Assembly (NCBI GenBank): GCA_038148755.1
Contig: JAYQWA010000008.1
Location: forward strand, 11,737 to 75,736
Source: UBA5109 sp038148755
Lineage (GTDB): Bacteria; Pseudomonadota; Gammaproteobacteria; Pseudomonadales; Pseudohongiellaceae
Length of the DNA stretch: 64,000 nt
Direction: 5' to 3'
Shown here one piece after another: positions 61,026-64,000 of the stretch. How positions within the stretch are numbered: the first letter of the stretch is position 1; every line of letters starts with the position of its first letter. Position numbers and translations under genes: made by a program. The notes beneath the pieces were generated by a model that saw nothing but the letters and a program-made list of their open reading frames with translations, was not told the DNA's origin and made no database searches.

Positions 61026-61945
61026 TCAGAAATTCGATGAAATACTGGATTGCAAGTTTTGCCTGTTTTTTTCTGGCGAGTTTTTTCGTTTTTCAGGAGG
61101 GTAATGCCCAACGAGGCATTCGTGAAATTCATCAGGAACGCTCGCTCTATCGCAATATTATTGTGACTGAGGATTCAACCAGACGTTGTTTACGTTTTAC
61201 GATTACAAGACGAACCGGACAAAACCAGTCCTGTCGATTTTTAGAAAATCCTCAAGAGCTGGTTTTTCCCTACGCAAAAATGACATTGTCCAGTTTACTG
61301 ATTCAGGATAATCCACAACGTATCTTAATCATTGGCCTGGGTGGCGGGACATTGCCTGAGGTCTACCATACTTTATTCCCTGAAGCGGAAATCATTATTT
61401 CCGAAATAGATGAAGCTGTATTAAATGTGGCAGAAGAGTTTTTTGAATTTGAGCAAACTGATCTTATAAAAGTCGATATTGGTGACGGCCGGGTTTATGT
61501 GAAACGCGCGGCATTACGCAACGAAGTTTTTGATCTAGTTATCATTGATGCTTTTAACGGGGAATATATTCCCGAGCATTTAATGACTGAGGAATTTTTG
61601 GAAGAAATAAAATTGTTACTGCCTGAAAACGGCATGCTGGTTGCCAACACCTTTTCCACCAGCCGTCTGTATGATGCAGAATCCCAAACTTATCAGAATG
61701 TATTCGGAGAGATCATTAATCTGCGTATGTCGAATACCGGCAACCGCATTATTATGGCGTCCATGCAGGAGCTGCCGGACCTGTTTACGCTGAACCGGCG
61801 CGCTGCCAACTGGCGTAGCCGACTGGAAATGTTTGGCATGGATGTTACCGATTATCCGCAACATATGAGCAAAGAAGTGGACTGGAATACGGATGAGAGA
61901 CCGCTTACAGATCAGTATTCGCCAGCAAACCTTTTAAATAATTAG
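61022..61945 (+). CDS. spermidine-synthase-like methyltransferase-fold protein with a signal peptide
   Basis: 307 residues, ATGA overlap with the membrane gene. The N-terminus (MKYWIASFACFFLASFFVF, then NAQRG) looks like a signal peptide or anchor. The SAM-type fold shows ILIIGLGGGTLPEV, IISEIDEAVLNVAEE and VIIDAFNGEYIPEHLMTEEF, the spermidine synthase pattern. Known aminopropyltransferases are cytoplasmic, so export would be odd; the enzyme may be tethered by the membrane partner. The gene pair is one fused protein in many bacteria. Confidence 0.82.
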   Translation: MIRNSMKYWIASFACFFLASFFVFQEGNAQRGIREIHQERSLYRNIIVTEDSTRRCLRFTITRRTGQNQSCRFLENPQELVFPYAKMTLSSLLIQDNPQRILIIGLGGGTLPEVYHTLFPEAEIIISEIDEAVLNVAEEFFEFEQTDLIKVDIGDGRVYVKRAALRNEVFDLVIIDAFNGEYIPEHLMTEEFLEEIKLLLPENGMLVANTFSTSRLYDAESQTYQNVFGEIINLRMSNTGNRIIMASMQELPDLFTLNRRAANWRSRLEMFGMDVTDYPQHMSKEVDWNTDERPLTDQYSPANLLNN

Positions 61946-61973
61946 CATGGTTATAGCTCGGTATTACTTCGTT

Positions 61974-62036
61974 AAAAGTTTAATTTAACTCAGTCATTTA
62001 CAGTATCAGCAAACTCCTTCATTAAATTAAACTTTT
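61974..62036. terminator. 15-bp perfect inverted repeat between convergent genes
   Basis: AAAAGTTTAATTTAA (61974-61988) and TTAAATTAAACTTTT (62022-62036) are exact reverse complements with a 33-base loop. Convergent genes end at 61945 (plus) and 62134 (minus), so it could serve as a bidirectional terminator, each strand having T-rich arms. It may instead be a small mobile remnant. Confidence 0.5.
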
Positions 62037-62133
62037 GCCTCGTTCTACCTTCGCTTAAAGAGCATATAAGGTTCGTATTTTTACGCGCTTAATACGTATA
62101 AAAAATTAAATTTTCTTAGAAGCCCCTTTGGAT

Positions 62134-62421
62134 TCATTCATGTGCTATCGGCTTATCGGTAAACAGAAAATCCTTTAATTCATGATCAAAGGTCGGATCT
62201 TTGCGGCGAATCCATTCCAGGGTCATGGCCACGTGCTCTTTTTCTTCATCCCGGTTATGTGCCAGGATGGCTTTAAGCTCTGGATCCTTGCAGGCATCTA
62301 CCCGCTGGTTATACCAGTCAACGGCTTCCAGCTCTTCCATCAGCAAAGTAATTGACCGATGCATGTCCCGTGTTTCATCACTTAGTTCGTTAATGGGTTC
62401 GTGATAACATTCATTGGCCAT
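62134..62421 (-). CDS. encapsulated-ferritin-family (EncFtn) protein without cargo tail
   Basis: 95 residues, with GGAGAAAACA before the ATG. It closely follows the EncFtn proteins: LLMEELEAVDWYNQRVDA, KAILAHNRDEEKEHVAMTLE and FLFTDKPIAHE. The Glu residues of the first and the Glu-His of the second helix are the ferroxidase ligands. EncFtn forms a decamer that oxidises iron and normally works inside an encapsulin shell through a C-terminal targeting peptide. Here the protein ends just after the helical core, and no encapsulin gene is in the window. It should oxidise Fe(II) on its own or with a distant shell gene. Confidence 0.88.
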   Translation of the reverse strand: MANECYHEPINELSDETRDMHRSITLLMEELEAVDWYNQRVDACKDPELKAILAHNRDEEKEHVAMTLEWIRRKDPTFDHELKDFLFTDKPIAHE

Positions 62422-62450
62422 TGTTTTCTCCTGTCTCGTTTCTCAGTTAA

Positions 62451-62882
62451 TTATTTTCTGCCAGCCAGATATGTTTCCCAACTGCCACTTGGTATGAAAT
62501 TTGATTCTAATACAGCCTGATTATAAACATATACCCAGGCCTCTATCTGCGGTTCAAGTAAATTAATCAGGATTCTCTTATAAAGCGATGTCTGATCATC
62601 TTCCGGCTGATAGTCTTCAAACTCATCGAGAATTGTAAGAACAGCCTGATTTGAAAAACTGTAAAGTTCTGCATGCACAATATCTGACTTATGCTTACTC
62701 AGCGTCAACCCGGGATAGTCGCCCAGATCATACAGCTTTGCGGCCAGCTGGCACTTCCCCAGCAATGTTAGTTGGCCACTTAAGCCAAGTGCCTCTTGTG
62801 TCGTGAATGGTGACATAAGTGAGCCATAGAGCGCCAGATATGATGAAGAGTCTGGTGTTTTTTGTTTTTTCGATTTTTGCAC
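62451..62882 (-). CDS. gamma-glutamylcyclotransferase-like (AIG2/GGCT fold) protein
   Basis: 143 residues, GTG start. The fold's entry motif YLALYGSLMSP, then KLYDLGDYPGL, the acidic catalytic position in LDEFEDYQPED and the closing AWVYVYN match the small GGCT-like family. Such enzymes release 5-oxoproline from gamma-glutamyl compounds or act on glutathione, though many members have no tested function. It sits upstream of the EncFtn gene on the same strand with a 29-base gap. Confidence 0.78.
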   Translation of the reverse strand: MQKSKKQKTPDSSSYLALYGSLMSPFTTQEALGLSGQLTLLGKCQLAAKLYDLGDYPGLTLSKHKSDIVHAELYSFSNQAVLTILDEFEDYQPEDDQTSLYKRILINLLEPQIEAWVYVYNQAVLESNFIPSGSWETYLAGRK

Positions 62883-62968
62883 TATTTGAGTTAGCTCACT
62901 TTCATTTCAAGAAAGAAATCTATATTTTAAGTATAAATTAATTTTCCCCGATCTTTCCAAGCAAGTTC

Positions 62969-63925
62969 ATGAACCGGCTAACGTCTATATATGCTTTTAT
63001 CCTGATCAGTGTGTTACTGAGTCAGCCCATATATAGTCAAGAGGAAGAAAATACCATTCCTGCTGAAGGCTCTTTTGGTCTTGGTTGGCTTGATCAAGGG
63101 CAGTCCTTTGCTTCAAATTCAGTCAATAATTTTGCAAAAACAGTAGATCGGTTTTTTGGTGAGCCCCGTAGCGACCTGGAAGCAGCCTACTCAACATTAA
63201 GAATCACAACAGAGTATCTCTGGCGGCAAAACAACAGCTCAGATACCTCCCTCCACCTCCGTGGCAAAATACATTTACCTATCGCCAATGAGCGCTTGAG
63301 TTTATTATTTTCTGAAGATGAAGGTGAAGGCACAGACTTTTATGATCAGCTGGATATAGAAAACCCGAATCAGGAATCCATCAATGCCAACCTGCAGTTT
63401 AATATTCTAAATAAACTAAGGAACCGTCTCGATTTCAGACTTGGATTACGATAATCACTACGGGCAAAAGCCAGCATTCGTTACCGTTATGAATTACCAA
63501 GCGGCAATGATATGCAACACCGCTTTGCAAATACTTTGTATTTTATTGATGGTGATGGCTTTGGTTCGCTTTCCCGCTATAAAATCGACAAAGCATTATC
63601 AAACACATCACTGATTCGCTGGGGAAATGACTTCCGTGTAGAAGAGAATGTATCCGGGGCACGCTGGAGTAGCCAGTTGAGTTATTCCCGTCAGGTTTCA
63701 GATCAAACAGCCTTACTTTACTATTTTGGCATTAATGGTATTACCCAGCCAGGATCCATTTCTGATTATGGGCTTGGCTTCAGGTTCAGAAAAAACATCG
63801 GCCGTCCCTGGCTGTTTGCCGAGCTGGAACCAGGACATTCCTGGAGTAAATTAACTGAGCATAGATCACGTCATGGAACATTTTATCTATTTTTGAGGAT
63901 GGAGGCAGCAATAGGAAGAATTTAA
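62969..63925 (+). pseudogene. exported beta-rich protein gene broken by an in-frame TAA
   Basis: A signal peptide (MNRLTSIYAFILISVLLSQP, ending YSQ) starts a 161-residue frame that stops at TAA 63452-63454. The same frame continues open from 63455 to the TAA at 63923-63925, and the translation across the break is natural: FRLGLR-stop-SLRAKASIRYRYELPSG. The downstream part is beta-strand rich and Arg/Tyr/Phe-rich, like an outer-membrane barrel or surface protein. One base change, such as CAA to TAA, would restore 318 residues. Family not recognised. Confidence 0.65.
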
Positions 63926-64000
63926 GTTCCAGAAAACATGGCAAACACTTCTTCTTCGGTCATGTCTTTTGTTTTATTGGCAAAGTGGTAATAAGTCGGC
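63922..64000 (-). CDS. C-terminal end of an unknown protein (partial)
   Basis: On the minus strand a frame open from the window edge ends at TAA 63924-63922, giving 25 residues ending MTEEEVFAMFSGT. It overlaps the stop of the convergent pseudogene by two bases. The residues have normal protein composition, but I do not recognise a family from so short a piece. Confidence 0.5.
   Translation of the reverse strand, partial: PTYYHFANKTKDMTEEEVFAMFSGT

Noticed and set aside
1..64000. CRISPR arrays, insertion sequences, integrases, prophage genes and rRNA genes.
   Set aside because: No regularly spaced repeats, transposase, integrase or phage structural genes, and no rRNA, were seen on either strand.

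Overview
The window reads as chromosome of a free-living, probably marine, gammaproteobacterium. The basis is the gene content: the rnr-rlmB and rpsF-rpsR-DUF2232-rplI-dnaB-alr-radA blocks, the acnD/prpF version of the methylcitrate cycle, a folX-folM-folE pterin operon, and many exported proteins of the DUF6152, DUF3237, tannase and TonB-receptor families. I cannot place it at genus level. Base composition is fairly even except for a clearly AT-rich stretch at about 31.6-33.4 kb.

Left part (1-13 kb): an interrupted lipoprotein gene, a fused DUF6152 protein, an aldo/keto reductase, a VOC protein, a small monooxygenase-like protein and a TauE-type exporter. Then comes a complete propionate module, prpB-prpC-GntR regulator-acnD-prpF, behind two identical 12-bp palindromes. 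A cupin and a split version of the DUF6152 pair follow on the other strand.

Aromatic region (13-30 kb): acyl-CoA dehydrogenase, two MarR-type regulators (one a double-domain protein), AAHS-type transporter, CoA ligase and hydroxycinnamoyl-CoA hydratase/lyase. Divergent to these are two tannase/feruloyl esterase lipoproteins, two exported DUF3237 proteins, an exported metallo-beta-lactamase-fold hydrolase and a Tat-signal FAH-family hydrolase joined in frame to a DUF3820 module. NhaC-, NRAMP- and EntS-like transporters follow. The simplest reading is that esterases outside the cytoplasm release ferulate or coumarate, which is imported, CoA-activated and cleaved to an aromatic aldehyde plus acetyl-CoA. 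The enzyme for the aldehyde is not in the window.

An AT-rich insert (31.6-33.4 kb) carries a secreted protein and a membrane-anchored or secreted HNH nuclease. Next are the pterin operon, a tRNA-Leu(CAG), RNase R and RlmB, a pair of 127-bp direct repeats, and the S6/S18/L9 operon, in which both S6 and L9 have long acidic tails. A membrane-anchored winged-helix regulator and a TonB receptor share TTAAC/GTTAA palindromes upstream. DnaB, alanine racemase, RadA, a glutathionylspermidine synthetase/amidase, a protein with three DnaT domains and QueG follow.

Right part (54-64 kb): exported M18 peptidase, an OXA-like class D beta-lactamase homologue, DUF2889, a lipoprotein amidohydrolase, NfeD/SPFH, a split membrane/spermidine-synthase pair, an encapsulin-type ferritin without an encapsulin, a GGCT-like protein and a gene broken by one in-frame TAA. 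The strongest leads are the double MarR with its 45-bp palindrome, the DUF3820-FAH joint, the triple DnaT protein, the orphan EncFtn, the 127-bp repeats and the exported aromatic-ester module.
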